Shown: positions 1 through 10,770, numbered from the stretch's first letter. The stretch: DNA of 64,000 nucleotides from Aricia agestis (GCF_905147365.1 NC_056428.1:28550001-28614000), one strand, 5' to 3'. Program-made: numbers and translations. The notes: a model not told the origin generated them from the sequence alone.

Positions 1-432
1 TATGTGCGTCGACTTCTACGATAATGTTCTTTATATTATTATTTTCGGCAAATATTTAACACGGCAACTGACATCCTTTTAAGGTGACTTTCTATTAAGG
101 GGGCGACCTATGACAGAAAAAAATCGGTTTTCACCCGCGCACTTCATACGCCCCGCACTCGCCCAACGCTTTCAAAATATCACCGCGGCTATTTTGTGTA
201 ATTATTTTCGTTATCACTTTTTGTACGAACGTAGTATAACTAAATATATCAGATAAAATTTTGAGAAGTTCGAGTCACATTTTCTATCTGTACTTTGAGA
301 ATCAAATTAATACATTTTGCCATAAACACTAGTAATAGTTTATGATATGTTTATTTATCGAAATCGAAGAGGCTCTGACACTACTGGATCGATTCTGCTG
401 TAGTTGTTACAAAAATATTATAACTTTATTTA
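1..432. other. No gene seen; AT-rich flank
   Basis: There is no open frame with coding character. A short run at about 95-175 (aagggggcgacc) resembles the start of the stretch at 49,250-49,330, suggesting a shared old repeat. Otherwise I see nothing. Confidence 0.5.
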
Positions 433-737
433 ATACTAGCTGTCCCGGTGTACTTCGTATCACTTTAAAACCTTTCCTGGACTTCTACGAATATTTTAAG
501 ACTAAAATCAGTTCAATCCGTTTAGCCGCTTTCGAGTTTTAGCGCGACTAACACATTTGAAAATCCATTTTTATATATAAGAAGACTAGCTGTCTCGGTG
601 AACTTCGTGTCACTTTAAAACCTTTCCTGGACTTCTACGAATATTTTAAGACTAAATTCAGCCCAATCCGTTCAGTCGTTTTCGAGTTTCAGCGCGACTA
701 ACACATTTGGAAATACATTTTTATATATAAGATAATC
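433..737. repeat. Two tandem ~150-bp copies of a Helitron-like fragment
   Basis: Two near-identical units (about 433-584 and 585-735) each start ACTAGCTGTC(C/T)CGGTG and end in an ATTTTTATATATAAGA run. CTAG next to a GC-rich end and the AT-rich other end suggest minus-orientation Helitron termini duplicated in tandem. They differ by scattered substitutions. Confidence 0.55.
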
Positions 738-837
738 TACTAGCCACGTCTTCGTCCACGTCCGAATTTGGTTAGTTTTTGTGTGTATTTGCGTAAAATA
801 TATTAACATTTATCAGATTAAAACATACAAAATTCTC

Positions 838-1678
838 ATGTTAATCGATGAAAATTTAACTTGGAAGCCACAACTTCAAGAAATTAATAGGAAAGTGTTC
901 TCAACTTGGCATTCTTTAAAACGTCTCCGGTATGTTCTTCCCACACGCACAAAAGTAGTATCAGCATAATCTCTATTCCTTTCTTTACTAGATTACGCTG
1001 ACGCATGCTTCACTAATATTACTGAAGAACAACTAAATAAGCTTGAACGCCTACAAAATCTATCGTTGATGTTCATCTTTGGTTTACGTAAATATGACCA
1101 TATTACCGAATACCGTCTGAAGCTTGAGTGGCTTCCAATCCGTCACCGTCGCGATGTTCGCATTCTCTCTCCGTCACCGTCGCGATGTTCGCATTCTCTC
1201 TCCGTCACCGTCGCGATGTTCGCATTCTCTCTCCGTCACCGTCGCGATGTTCGCATTCTCTCTCAGTCAACGTCGCGATGTTCGCATTCTCTCTCCGTCA
1301 CCGTCGCGATGTTCGCATTCTCTCTCAGTCACCGTCGCGATGTTCGCATTCTCTCTCCGTCACCGTCACGATGTTCGCATTCTCTCTCTACTCTATAAGA
1401 TTCTATTTGACTCCCATTATCCAAGTTACTTAAAAAACTGTTTTGTATTTCACAATTATGATAAAAAAGAGCTCCGTTCCTGTTCAAACCTTGTCCTTAA
1501 CGTCCCTATCCATCATACGAAATATTTTAACTCCTCCTTTACCGTTACGTCCTTTTTACTCTGGGATTCTTTACCCGCTCATATAAGGCAGGCGAAAACT
1601 TTAAATAATTTTAAGTCATTGCTATTTAATTACTATTTTAACTTATCTGTCAACGATAATAATTATTGTCCTTTGTAA
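838..1678 (+). pseudogene. Jockey-like LINE reverse transcriptase, C-terminal remnant
   Basis: The translation carries the usual C-terminal tract of lepidopteran jockey-like LINEs: LTWKPQLQEINRKVFSTWHS, LLDYADACF, EEQLNKLERLQNL, LEWLPIRHRRDVRILS, LLYKILFD and LLWDSLPAHIRQAK. A stop at 967-969 and a frame change break it. The middle (1,140-1,387) is expanded into a 31-bp minisatellite that itself encodes the native RHRRDVRILS segment. The 3' UTR and tail continue to about 2,045. There is no catalytic YADD box, as that part of the RT lies upstream and is missing. Confidence 0.85.
1140..1387 (+). repeat. 31-bp minisatellite, 8 units, inside the LINE ORF
   Basis: Eight consecutive units of 31 bp (core CGTCGCGATGTTCGCATTCT) are nearly identical, with C/A changes at one site (CCGTCA or CAGTCA) and one G-to-A. 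Because 31 is not a multiple of 3, the same peptide appears in all three frames. Confidence 0.95.
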
Positions 1679-1904
1679 CGTATATATCTTATAGTATGTT
1701 TGTATTTATAGTATGTATTGTATTGTATTTATTACTATATTTATATTATATTATTTATTTATTTTAATATATAATATTATTACTTTATTTAAAATTAAAT
1801 GTATTGTATACATAGTTTGTTTAATTTAGTGCTTTTGTTAGATTCTTAATTAAAATAATTAATATTATACTTTTGCACATCACCGTGTTCCTGGATTTAA
1901 CACT

Positions 1905-2046
1905 GGAAGAAATTGCTCCAAAGTAATAAGGCCGCCTTTGTGTACATGTCTGATTTATGAATAATATTGTTGATTATCTTTAAGTTTAATTGTAACTTTT
2001 GTGCACAATAAAGAATATTTTTGTATTGTATTGTATTGTATTGTAT
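1905..2046 (+). mobile_element. LINE 3' UTR and (TTGTA)n tail
   Basis: AAGGCCGCCTTTGTGTACA, then GTGCACAATAAAGAATATT and a run of TTGTA repeats form a typical lepidopteran LINE 3' end, in line with the ORF remnant at 838-1,678. Shorter copies of this tail occur at 42,640-42,680 (ATCTT repeats) and 11,670-11,702 (GAATTT repeats). Confidence 0.7.
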
Positions 2047-2391
2047 GTCACAATGTTCGTAAGCGAACTGCTCAACCGATTCAATGAAATTTTGCATACA
2101 TACATTCGTTAGGCTTGAGGATAATTTTTATCTCCTTTTTGATATAATATAAATTATTGATACTAGAAATAATTTGTGTGGCAAACTGATGTTTGCCGGA
2201 TCATTTAGTCAAATATGTATAGAAACTTCTGGGGTCACAGTGTTTGTGCGCGAACTCATCCAAAACGGTTTAACCGATTATAATGCTATGTACATTCGTT
2301 AGGCCTGACAACAGGTTTTTATTTACTTTTTATATTGATACTATAAAAAATAATAATTGGCAAAACAATGTTTTCCGAGTCAGCTAGTTTC
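2047..2391 (+). mobile_element. Two degenerate Helitron-like fragments in tandem
   Basis: Both parts contain ACATTCGTTAGGC and a GGCAAA..TGTTT..CCG 3' segment; the second ends GAGTCAGCTAGT, the CTAG terminus. The same family in reverse orientation is at 3,653-3,837. Confidence 0.5.
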
Positions 2392-2716
2392 CATCAGATC
2401 ACCACTTTTGTTAACATGTATACGAAATTCGGACTACATCTTATACAATAACATAAGAATTTTGCAAATCCATCAACTAACGGCGGAGTTACCCGCCATG
2501 GTATCACTAAAATCGTCTCTGATGCTGGTGCTGATAAAAACCCAGCTCAAATTTCATCTCGATATACTAGTAAAATCACGTGTTCGGGAATGTCAAAGAT
2601 TTTGTGTAGTCTGCCGTGCAGCTGATATTTTCAAGAAGGGCATCCATACACTGCCACTGCGTTGGCAAAGGTGATTACTTTGAATAACAGAAATAAGTAA
2701 GTTCGAAATAATCAGC

Positions 2717-3130
2717 CAAGTGTGAGTCAGACTTGCGTACGAAGGGTTCCGTACCGTTATAGAGTTAAAAATAGCCCAAAAATTGTAACTTTTGTATGGG
2801 AGCCCCCTTAAATATTAATTTTACTATCCATTATTAAAGTACAAATAAAATTAAGGATTTTGTAAAAATTTCAAGTGCCTATAGCTATAGCAATTATGAT
2901 AAATGATATCAAGCAAAAAATCATATTTGTTGTACGTTAAATATTTATTTTATTTTGTTTTTAGTATTTTTTGTTATAGCGGCAACAGATACATACATTC
3001 TGTGAAAATTTCAGAAGTCTAGCTGTAGCCGTTCTTGAGATACAGCCTGGAGACAGACAGACGGACAGACAGACATTGAAGTCTTAGTAATAGGGTCCCG
3101 TTTTTACCCTTTTGGGTACGGAACCCTCAA
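2717..3130 (+). repeat. Interspersed repeat with GGTTCCGTACC ends
   Basis: It starts GCCAAGTGTGAGTCAGACT..AAGGGTTCCGTACC and ends with a (GACA)n-rich tract and TTTGGGTACGGAACCCTC, so the ends are inverted copies of GGGTTCCGTACC. A shorter copy lies at 39,283-39,377 and a fragment at 28,931-29,010. It is a very common lepidopteran repeat; I cannot name the family with certainty. Confidence 0.6.
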
Positions 3131-3652
3131 AAGAACATTTTTCAAACAAAACGGCAATATCATAGGCATAAAAGACCTTTTAATATATAATGTAGTAAGT
3201 ATATTATATACTCTTCTAAATCCTTACATAAATGTACTGTCAACTTTGTTCATACTCTTTAACTCTTATTATTATTTATTATCAAGCGAATGGTTGAAGT
3301 CGGCCACCGGCAGCAGCCGTTAAAAAAGGCGATCAAAAGACTTAGATGGATTATTTTAGGCCTTGGTCAAGTTTATAGACAACCCCATTTTAGAATTTAT
3401 GAAAGCCTATTTTAACTTTTTATCCGTCAATAATTTTTCACCTTAGAAGAAATTCAATTGCCACAAAAGATAATCACTGCCATATAAAATTTAAATACAA
3501 CCTCAAAACTCGTTAAAAAGTCGCCGCTTTGTAGTTAAGATGCTACCTCCAATTAGTCGCCAAAGTAGTTTATTTACTATCCATTTTCAGTTTTTTTTAA
3601 GACCCGAAATAGTTTCAATTTGTTGCCGCGTTAAATACATGCCATTATTTTC

Positions 3653-3837
3653 TACTAGCCGATCCGGCAAACGTTGTTTTGCCAGATAAATTATTTCTAG
3701 TATATCATTATAAAAAGTATATTAAAATATATTCTCGGGCCTAACGAATGTACATACAAAATTTCATTAAAATCGGTTGAGTCGTTTTGGAGGAGTTCGC
3801 GCACATACATTGTGACACAAACATTTTATATATTAGA
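3653..3837 (-). mobile_element. Helitron-like fragment, minus orientation
   Basis: It begins CTAGCCGATCCGGCAAACG and ends in ATTTTATATATTAGAT, the reverse of the 2,216-2,391 unit. Internal blocks such as GCCTAACGAATGTACAT are shared. Confidence 0.5.
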
Positions 3838-4008
3838 TCTACGAATAATAAAAAACTAAGGAAACGTAACTCCCATACTTCAACCGTTTTGAATTTGGTT
3901 TCTTTTAGTACACTTTTTTTTGTGGCAATAGCAACTCACAAAATAAAGCCGTTGACATTAATTGTCACTTTCAAAATCGGTTCAACTCTCTAAAAGTCTA
4001 AAATAAAT

Positions 4009-4055
4009 GAAGGTGAAATAAACAGTAAGAATGACTTACTGTTTATTTCACTTTC
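4009..4055. repeat. Short near-perfect hairpin (21-bp stem, 5-nt loop)
   Basis: GGTGAAATAAACAGTAAG pairs with CTTACTGTTTATTTCACTT around the loop AATGA, with one G-T pair. It may be a tiny MITE or a stem-loop transcript; nothing else supports function. Confidence 0.6.
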
Positions 4056-4119
4056 GTTTAATATATATTTTATTTAGCACAGCAAACAGAATCACATCTT
4101 GAGATACCAACACCGCTAT

Positions 4120-4500
4120 CCACAGTTTAACAAGCATAGTTAGGCAGACATAACACGGTAGGTTTTGCTGTCAGTTTTACAACAGTCATGACTGTAACTG
4201 ATGCATAACCTGTCGTGTAATGCAGTGACTGATGGTTGCATGAAGTTGACTGACGAAAATCTGGATATCTTGATTTTTGCTTCATGCAACCATCAGTCAC
4301 GTATTTTGAATGAGTGTTGTCACATCTGACAAAATAGGAAAAAACTTAGTAACGTTACATACCTTTGAAAATTTTGGCTTTGACTGACATAAAACTTAAG
4401 AGAATTGAGTGACCGTTTAATAACGATTCATAAGTCCATCAGTCACCATCAGTCAAACATAATTCATGATTGACGGAATTTACTGTCGTTTGTGTGATCG
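4120..4500. repeat. MITE-like region with 21-bp inverted repeat
   Basis: GTGACTGATGGTTGCATGAAG (4,225) is matched in reverse at 4,280-4,300. Scattered CAGTCA/TGACTG motifs around it suggest a larger decayed inverted-repeat element. Confidence 0.5.
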
Positions 4501-4885
4501 TATAATGGATGCCTTATAAAAGTTGCCAAAAATTTTGTAATCTTATTTTAGCGTACTTGTTTTGTATGTTGAAATATTTTCACATAAGGTTTCTAGCTTT
4601 AGTAAAAGCTGAACGCATCTATATATCTCTAGTTTACATGCAGCCGTTTGCCATTAATCCTGTGAACGGACATCGGTAATCATATTATTTTGCTGTAGCG
4701 TACTAGCATAGCTTTATAAGGAAGTTGATCGTTAGGTGGTTATGAAAACAAGAAAAGCCACGTATTAGGCTTCTTGAGAGTTAAACTCAAAAGTATGTTC
4801 AGAATAAAAATCTTTACTTGAATAATTATTAAGCCAAATCTTTGCGGATTAAATATAATAAAACGTCCAAATATAATTATTTATC

Positions 4886-5340
4886 TCTAAATAGTATAAA
4901 ACAAAGTCGCTTTCCGCTGTCTGTATGTATGTGTGTATGTATGCTTAGATCTTTAAAACTACTCAACGGATTTTGATGCGGTTTTTTTTAATAGATTGAG
5001 TGTTTCAAGAGGAAGGTTTATATGTATAACATATGCATAATATGGTAGAGAAACACTGATAATTTTAGAGGTTTCTAATGTTATGTCGTAAATAAATTCA
5101 TTTTTTTGCGTTTATATTGCAAACGCTGGCTAAACCCTACGAGATAGATCAAAATAATGTACTACAGTATTGTACACCTTAATAAGGTAAACAAAAAAGT
5201 CCGCGATGGTATATGTCTATTTCTTAGGGATAACTCACAATAGCCATTTTTGTTATTTACTTTTTACGAAAAATAATGGCTTATTTACGAAGCGATTTTA
5301 ACAATTTACAACATTAACCCTTATCCAAATAAACATGTTT
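4886..5340 (+). mobile_element. Helitron 5' fragment (family of 38,404)
   Basis: It starts TCTAAATAGTATAAAACAAAG and runs parallel to 38,404-38,900, including AACTACTCAACGGATTTTGAT and AATGGCTTATTTACGAAGC. The 3' end is missing; it is cut where the replicase-like ORF region begins. Confidence 0.6.
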
Positions 5341-5738
5341 GGAAGCTAAGACATTAAATGTAGATTATAATTGTCTTTTACACTATACAATTTCGATCAA
5401 TACTTTAGAAGTTTTCAAACGTATAAACTTACGCGGAATCAAAAAATATGTCGCGCGGCGGCGGCCGAGGGACATAGCGGTTACGCCAGAACCGGCCGGG
5501 GGCTCTCATAAGCTTCGGGCTTATGTTATTGTAGTAGATAGTGTATTTCGTCATTGTGTGGTTGTGCAGACGGTAACGCAGAGGAGCAACCACAGCGCTT
5601 TCTTTCAGATATTCATTGTTTCTGGTTCTTTGGTTTCTGAATTGTCGATAAAAATATATTTGACTTGGTTAGAAAAACGGACTTTTGTTTTTGCTTTGCG
5701 ATTGGGTTATTTGTTGCTTTGTGGGTTACTATACGATC

Positions 5739-6374
5739 ATGCCTGGAAGACGTCGTCGTTCGAACATAGGTCGTAGTACAGTGAATGCCAAAAGAGCACG
5801 TTCAGCAAGAGATGAAGAATCGTCAACGGAACGTGAGACTCGCCTCAGCCAGAATAGTGATAGAAATCGGATACAGAGAGAAAGAGAATCGTCTGTAGAG
5901 CGTGAGGCTCGCCTCAGTCGGAAAAATGATAGAATTCGGATACAGAGAGAAAGAGAATCGTCTGTAGAGCACGAGGCTCGCCTCAGTCGGAAAAATGATA
6001 GAATTCGGATACAGAGAGAAAGAGAATCGTCTGTAGAGCGTGAGGCTCGCCTCAGCCAGAATAGTGATAGAAATCGAATACAGAGAGAAAGAGAATCGTC
6101 TGTAGAGCGTGAGGCTCGCCTCAGCCAGAATAGTGATAGAAATCGAATACAGAGAGAAAGAGAATCATCTGTAGAGCGTGAGGCTCGCCTCAGCCAGGAT
6201 AGGGATAGGCATCGAATACAGAGAGCAAGAAAATCATCCGCACAGACACATAGCAACACCGAACAAAACGAACAACCAAACAGCCACAGACCCGAGAGAG
6301 TAACTAATTCATGGGTAAATAAAGAAAATTCTGCCAATTTTTGCGAAACTTTTATCGTTTACGCAGCACAATAG
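5739..6374 (+). pseudogene. Helitron replicase N-terminal fragment with 23-residue repeats
   Basis: The 211-codon ORF starts MPGRRRRSNIGRSTVNAKRA, then carries about five 23-residue repeats (ERESSVEREARLSQNSDRNR and variants with RKNDRI), then diverges into a short unrelated tail ending in TAG. The MP.RRRRS..GR start and the charged E.REARL..(D/N)R...R repeats are what I recall for the N-terminus of insect Helitron replicase-helicases. The HUH nuclease and helicase domains that should follow are absent, so this is a truncated copy. An antisense frame across the repeats is a shadow. An upstream Met at 5,685 exists but gives a hydrophobic lead with no family match; I prefer 5,739. Confidence 0.65.
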
Positions 6375-6456
6375 GAAAAATCACCCGATTTTGAAACATT
6401 CTTCATTGGTGCTCCGCTTCTATTGGTCTTAGCGTGATAATATATTATAGGCTACA

Positions 6457-7618
6457 TCCTACTAATATTATAAAGGCGAAAGTTTGTTTGGATGTATGGA
6501 TGTGTGGATGTATGGATGTTTGTTACTCTTTCACGCAAAAACTACTGAACGGATTTTAATGAAACTTTACAATAATATAGCTTATACATCAGAATAACAC
6601 ATAGGCTACAATTTTAACCGACTTTCAAAATGGGGGAGGTGTTATGTTCGTTTTCTTATATTCAACGATTACTCCGCCGTATGTTACCCGATTTTTATAT
6701 TCACAAAAGTGGTGATCTGATGAAGGATCCATAAGTAATCGAGGGAACTCCTCAAAACTTATAGGGAAAGGTGTGGTGACTTCGGTTTCGTGAGAAGTAT
6801 TCTAAGCATATGCTACCAACAAGTAAGATTTTGCACCGAGATATACCTGGTATACCGTGGTTCGGAAGGTGCTGAGAGAACTCCTGATTCTTTATAGATA
6901 TAAGTTTGGGAGTTTCGGCGTTGTTTTAAGAACAGGAACCATATGCTACTATGCAAATTACATTCATCATCATCACTACCATATTATACCATTTCATAGT
7001 CTTTTATATCGAGACTCGAGTTTGTCAAGCGATAATTTAAAAAAAATCTTTATATTATTTCTAAAAATAGTTTGACGACCTCTGTGGCTCAGTGGTGAGC
7101 GCGTTGGTAGCTCAAGCCGGAGGTTGCGGGTTCAAATCCCGCCGATAGAACAAAAAGTTTTCAAAGTTCCTGGGTCATGGATGTGTATTAAATATGTGTA
7201 TCATATAATAAAAATCTTAAATATATGTATAGTATAAAAGTATTAAATATATTTCCGTTGTCTGGTACCTGTAACACAAGTCCATCAGGTACTTACCACG
7301 GGGCCAGACTGACGTGGTGTGAAGCGTCCATAGATAAAAAAAATCTATACCTACCTAATATAATAACATTGAAGAGTATGTTTGCTTGAACGCCTCAATC
7401 TCAGGAACTACAGGTCCGATTTAAAAACTTATCTCAGTGTTAGATTGATCATTTATCGAGTAAGACTATAGGCTATATTATATTATCACGCTAAGACTAA
7501 TACGACCGAAGAAACTCAGGAAAATGCGGGAAAAACGGGGAAAATATTTTTTATGGGAAAATGTACGGTTTCTGTAAAATTCCTAATTTACGCGGGCGAA
7601 GCCGCGCGGGACATCTAG
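6457..7618 (+). mobile_element. Non-autonomous Helitron, family H1 copy A (with SINE inside)
   Basis: The 5' end is TCCTACTAATATTATAAAGG. The 3' end is a GC hairpin (GCGGGCGAAGCCGCGCGGG) shortly before CTAGT. Copies B (17,524-18,453) and C (42,951-43,757) are in the opposite orientation. A tRNA-derived SINE splits this copy at about 7,070-7,330. All three copies contain the reading frame starting MVRKVLRE. Confidence 0.8.
7075..7330 (+). mobile_element. tRNA-derived SINE
   Basis: The pol III A box (TGGCTCAGTGGTGAGCG, 7,084) and B box (GGTTCAAATCCC, 7,129) are well preserved, followed by a non-tRNA body (GTTCCTGGGTCATGGATGTG). Both sides of the insertion carry AAAAAAATCT, a likely target duplication. 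Related copies: 36,376-36,498 (minus) and a body fragment at 24,188-24,270. Confidence 0.85.
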
Positions 7619-7640
7619 TTTCCTTATAAATTATAATTTA

Positions 7641-7910
7641 TGCGTGGGAGTGCCATGCTTCGGCATGAATGGTCCGGCTCGACCGGAGAAACAGCGCTTG
7701 CGCTGTGTTTCGCCGAGTGAGTTAGTTTACCGGAGGCCCAATCCTATTCCCTTCCCTTCCCTACCTTCCCTTATTTCCTTCCCTTCCCTACCCTTCCCTA
7801 TAATAGGGTACTATTCCCTCTTCTGATGCTGTGAGTGTCCATGGGCGACTGATGTTGCTTTCCATCAGGTGACCCGTTTGCTCATTTGCTCCCTTATTTC
7901 ATAAAAAGAA
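7641..7910 (+). mobile_element. LINE-tailed SINE, copy 1
   Basis: The conserved head (GTGGGAG.GCCATGCTTCGGC, GGCTCGACCGGAG, CAGCGCTTGCGCTG), a variable CCCTTCC pyrimidine tract and the tail (GTGTCCATGGGCGAC, CATCAGGTGACCCGTTTGCT) ending in A-rich sequence. The tail equals the 3' end of the LINE at 34,066-35,022. Confidence 0.85.
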
Positions 7911-7919
7911 ATTTGCATA

Positions 7920-8118
7920 AAAATGTTATAAAATTGGGACAAAATTAGTTTATCGCGAGTGAACCTGAAGTTTTCCTGGATAAAAAGTATCCTATGTCCT
8001 TTCCCGGGACTCTCTCTTTGCCAAATTTCAGCAAAATAGTTTCAGCGGCTTGAGCGTGTATACTGTAGAGGTAACAGGCAAACAGACACACTTTTGCATT
8101 TATAATATTTGTATGGAT
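7920..8118 (-). mobile_element. Helitron 5'-end fragment, minus orientation
   Basis: It ends TTTGCATTTATAATATTTGTATGGAT on the plus strand, i.e. TCCATACAAATATTATAAAT on the minus strand, the standard 5' terminus. A similar 5' fragment lies at 9,955-10,096. Confidence 0.6.
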
Positions 8119-8511
8119 ATACAAAAATATGTATAAATATACGTAACGAATATAGCTTCAACATCCCACTTCTGATCGTCGAGCGGTATGTTGAAACTGA
8201 TTCAATAGCCATGGAATAATATTGCATTCATCCTCCATGATTGTGGGCGTATATTAGTTACTGTGGTTTGGGAGTATTTTCCTGTTCTGAGTTTGGGAGC
8301 ATATACCGTTCCTTCCACTGACCTCCATTATCTTGTATATAATGGAGATCAGTGGTTCCTTCCGACATTCATATAGGCATTTTTCAGATGACGGTTGTCA
8401 CCTCAGAACAGGAAAATATCTAAAATCTGTGGTTGTCACCTATCAAAATGTCCATCGTCAGTTAGACAGACAGCGTAACTCAAAACCTTATCCGGTGCTG
8501 GCCGCTCCGAA

Positions 8512-8778
8512 TATAAAGTTAATATACCTAGCGGAATCATAGACATAATATATACTGTCGAGCGGAATAGAGCAACAATCTCGAGCTGTCAAACGTAACC
8601 AAAATTGGTTTTCTATGAGATTAAATTGTCAACGTGCAGGACGTGCCGACTGGACGTCAAAAAAAGAGTGCTGCTGTCATGTATCACACGTCTCTTTTTA
8701 CCACGCAGTGTTACTGATAATGACATCTCTCTTGCTCAGGCCTTTGTTTCTCTATTCCGCTAGGTATATTAATTTTAT
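8512..8778. mobile_element. MITE with TIR AAGTTAATATACCTAGC, copy 1
   Basis: The left end AAAGTTAATATACCTAGCGG is mirrored by CCGCTAGGTATATTAATTTT at the right. Copy 2 is at 16,079-16,386. A 42-nt hairpin unit (CACTGACCTCCATTAT) at 8,313-8,358 nearby recurs at 60,476-60,518. Confidence 0.75.
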
Positions 8779-8812
8779 GGCTCCGACAGATAACATAAAT
8801 TATGAAACTTAT

Positions 8813-9157
8813 CTTTTTTTTATTTTTTATGAAATATAGGGGCAAACGAGCAAACGGGTCACCTGATGGAGAGCAACTTCCGTCGCCCATGGACACTCGC
8901 AGCATCAAGAGCTGCAAGTGCGTTGCCGGCCTTTTAAGAGGGAATAGGGTAATAGGGGAGGGTAGGGAAGAGAAGGGAAGGGAATAATTGAGGGTAGGGA
9001 AGGGACTAGGGTAGGGGTTAGGGGATTGGGCCTCCGGTAAACTCACTCACTCGGGGAAACACAGCGCAAGCGCTGTTTCACGCCGGTTTTCTGTGAGAAC
9101 GTGGTAATTTATCTGGTCGAGCCGGCCCATTCGTGCCGAAACATGGCTCTCCCACGT
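8813..9157 (-). mobile_element. LINE-tailed SINE, copy 2
   Basis: Full-length and reversed: A-rich tail at 8,813, GGGCAAACGAGCAAACGGGT, a purine tract of GGGTAGGG units, and the head ending CTCTCCCACGT at 9,157. Confidence 0.85.
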
Positions 9158-9548
9158 TAAAAAAATTCAAAATCTCAAATTAAATTGCCAATAGACAAGT
9201 TATTCGCGCACGCCGTTAACGGTTAATTACTTATAAATAATATAGTTATCTCTTGAAAAGCGCTTGGCCGCTCAGTGTATTAATAAGTGCTATTCAACAA
9301 CAGCCTATTCCAAACCAGTATGTTGACATCGAGCTGTCACCAGCCCAACATACAGAATTTATTAATTAAATTCGGTCCACTGAAAGCGCCCGATTTTATT
9401 ATCACTTGCGCCCACCGCTCTCACTGTCAAAATGTTAAAAGTTTGGAATTAACTAGTCGCGGATAAGTTTTGAAGTAAATCTTAAATCCGCACTCAGAAA
9501 GATTTAGCGATCAGTGAAATTTAAAATATTGTAGATTTTTATTGTATT

Positions 9549-9657
9549 AGAACAATGCTGGGAACTCAAAAAAAAATGCCGTTTTCATACGGATGCCCGG
9601 ATCGGCAATTTGTATGGGTATGAAGACGGATTTTTTTGAGTTCCCAGCATTGTTCTC
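9549..9657. mobile_element. Short palindromic MITE
   Basis: AGAACAATGCTGGGAACTCA and its reverse complement bound a 109-bp element whose interior (CCGTTTTCATAC / GTATGAAGACGG) also pairs. Confidence 0.75.
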
Positions 9658-9825
9658 ATAGAAAAAGTTGTTCATTTTTGACGGGCTCATTTGATGGTTT
9701 CAAGGATAACGGTGTTCACACAAACATACTGTATAGGTACATTAAGCAGATGAAGACCGCAACTCGGTTGCGCCAAAATTCGTCTATTGCGTGGCAACCG
9801 TAGATATTTCCGGGATAAAAATAAT

Positions 9826-9950
9826 GGACGCCGTTAAGCATCCGTGTACTAACCCACAAAAAATACGTATTGAGTTATGAATGCAGCTATGTTATTTAGA
9901 TGATTTTAAACAAGACTGCATTCAAAATTTAAACACTAATATTGCTTAAC
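9826..9950. repeat. MITE family 'GTTAAGCATYCGTGTACTAA', copy 1
   Basis: GCCGTTAAGCATCCGTGTAC.. resembles 40,540-40,690, where the right end (GGGTCAGTACACAAATGCAT) gives the inverted partner. Here the right half has decayed. Confidence 0.5.
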
Positions 9951-10415
9951 AGTGATCAATTATCGTATGTCATTTCCCGGGACTCAAAGTATCTCTCCGC
10001 CAAATAGCAAAATCGGTTCAGCGGCTTAGGCGTGAAGAGGTAACGGACAGACTGACAGATAGACACTTTCGCATTTATAATATTAGTAAGGATTAAATAT
10101 ACTTTTCTCGTCAAACTCTTCAGCAAAGAAATAAAGTAGAAGCTCTGAAAGAACATTTTTTGTGATTTGTTTGGACAAGTGCTCCAGTGTTATGAACTTT
10201 TTGTACAATAATAAAAACAAAAGTTGCTCCTTTAGCGCTGCTACTTTTACATCGAACTATGATCAGGGGATAACTCTTATGCGGCGGCTTACTCTCCAAC
10301 CAACTTAACTTAACTTACCAATTTCTACTAAGAGACCAGCCATACACACGCGGTAACGTGTCAAGCCAAGTTAAAGTGTAACAGAACTGGCGCGCAGCAC
10401 CGTGCGTAATATTTA

Positions 10416-10558
10416 TAGTCTATGAAGAAAGTGAAGAAATTAAAAAGTGGCGACATCGCAGTGTCATCCCTTTTTCTTAGATTGATTTGAAAGAGTAGGG
10501 AAAATGACACTACGATGTTGCTACTTTTAAATTTCTTCACTTTCTTGACAGACTATAA
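10416..10558. mobile_element. Palindromic MITE 'ATAGTCTRTSAAGAAAGTGAAG', copy 1
   Basis: TATAGTCTATGAAGAAAGTG and the reverse of CACTTTCTTGACAGACTATA are terminal inverted repeats; the interior TAGTGTCATCCC is also inverted. Copy 2 is at 41,087-41,213. Confidence 0.8.
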
Positions 10559-10632
10559 TATTTTCTACCCATTTCAAAAAAATCTTACATCACTAAAGTC
10601 TTGCACATCAAAAACAGTCAGAAATATCAAAG

Positions 10633-10638
10633 TTTATT
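10633..10638 (-). terminator. Polyadenylation signal of the CUB gene
   Basis: AATAAA lies on the minus strand only 10 nt after the stop codon. The 3' UTR would be very short if this signal is used, which fits a compact secreted-protein transcript. No competing AATAAA was seen closer. Confidence 0.6.
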
Positions 10639-10648
10639 TAAACCAAAT

Positions 10649-10770
10649 TTACAGAACATTATTAGTACACGGTTGCTGTATATAATTTAGGCAGAACCCT
10701 CTGTTGTCGACGTCGGTGGGTGCCTCCACGGCGTCCGTGTGGAACCACAAACGGAAGGGTTTCACTGTAC
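10649..10770 (-). CDS. CUB gene exon 8: C-terminus and stop
   Basis: This exon encodes TVKPFRLWFHTDAVEAP, then DVDNRGFCLNYIQQPC and five more residues to TAA at 10,651-10,649. The family ends with KPF.L.F.TD......D..NRGF.L.Y.QQ.C, so this is the natural C-terminus. The acceptor TTTTTTTCAG is followed by GTACAG, and the first two bases complete a Ser codon with exon 7. Confidence 0.92.

Noticed and set aside
5729..6337. 202-residue minus-strand ORF of Leu/Ser/Arg repeats
   Set aside because: Complement of the Helitron N-terminal repeats; repeat periodicity keeps the antisense frame open.
7084..7145. tRNA gene
   Set aside because: A and B boxes are good, but the acceptor stem does not pair and a SINE body follows; it is a SINE head inserted in a Helitron.
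8711..9046. 111-residue minus-strand ORF (MSLPEAQSPNPYPSP...), with similar frames at 15,704 and 61,541
   Set aside because: Translation of the SINE pyrimidine tract and tail; recurs wherever the SINE occurs.
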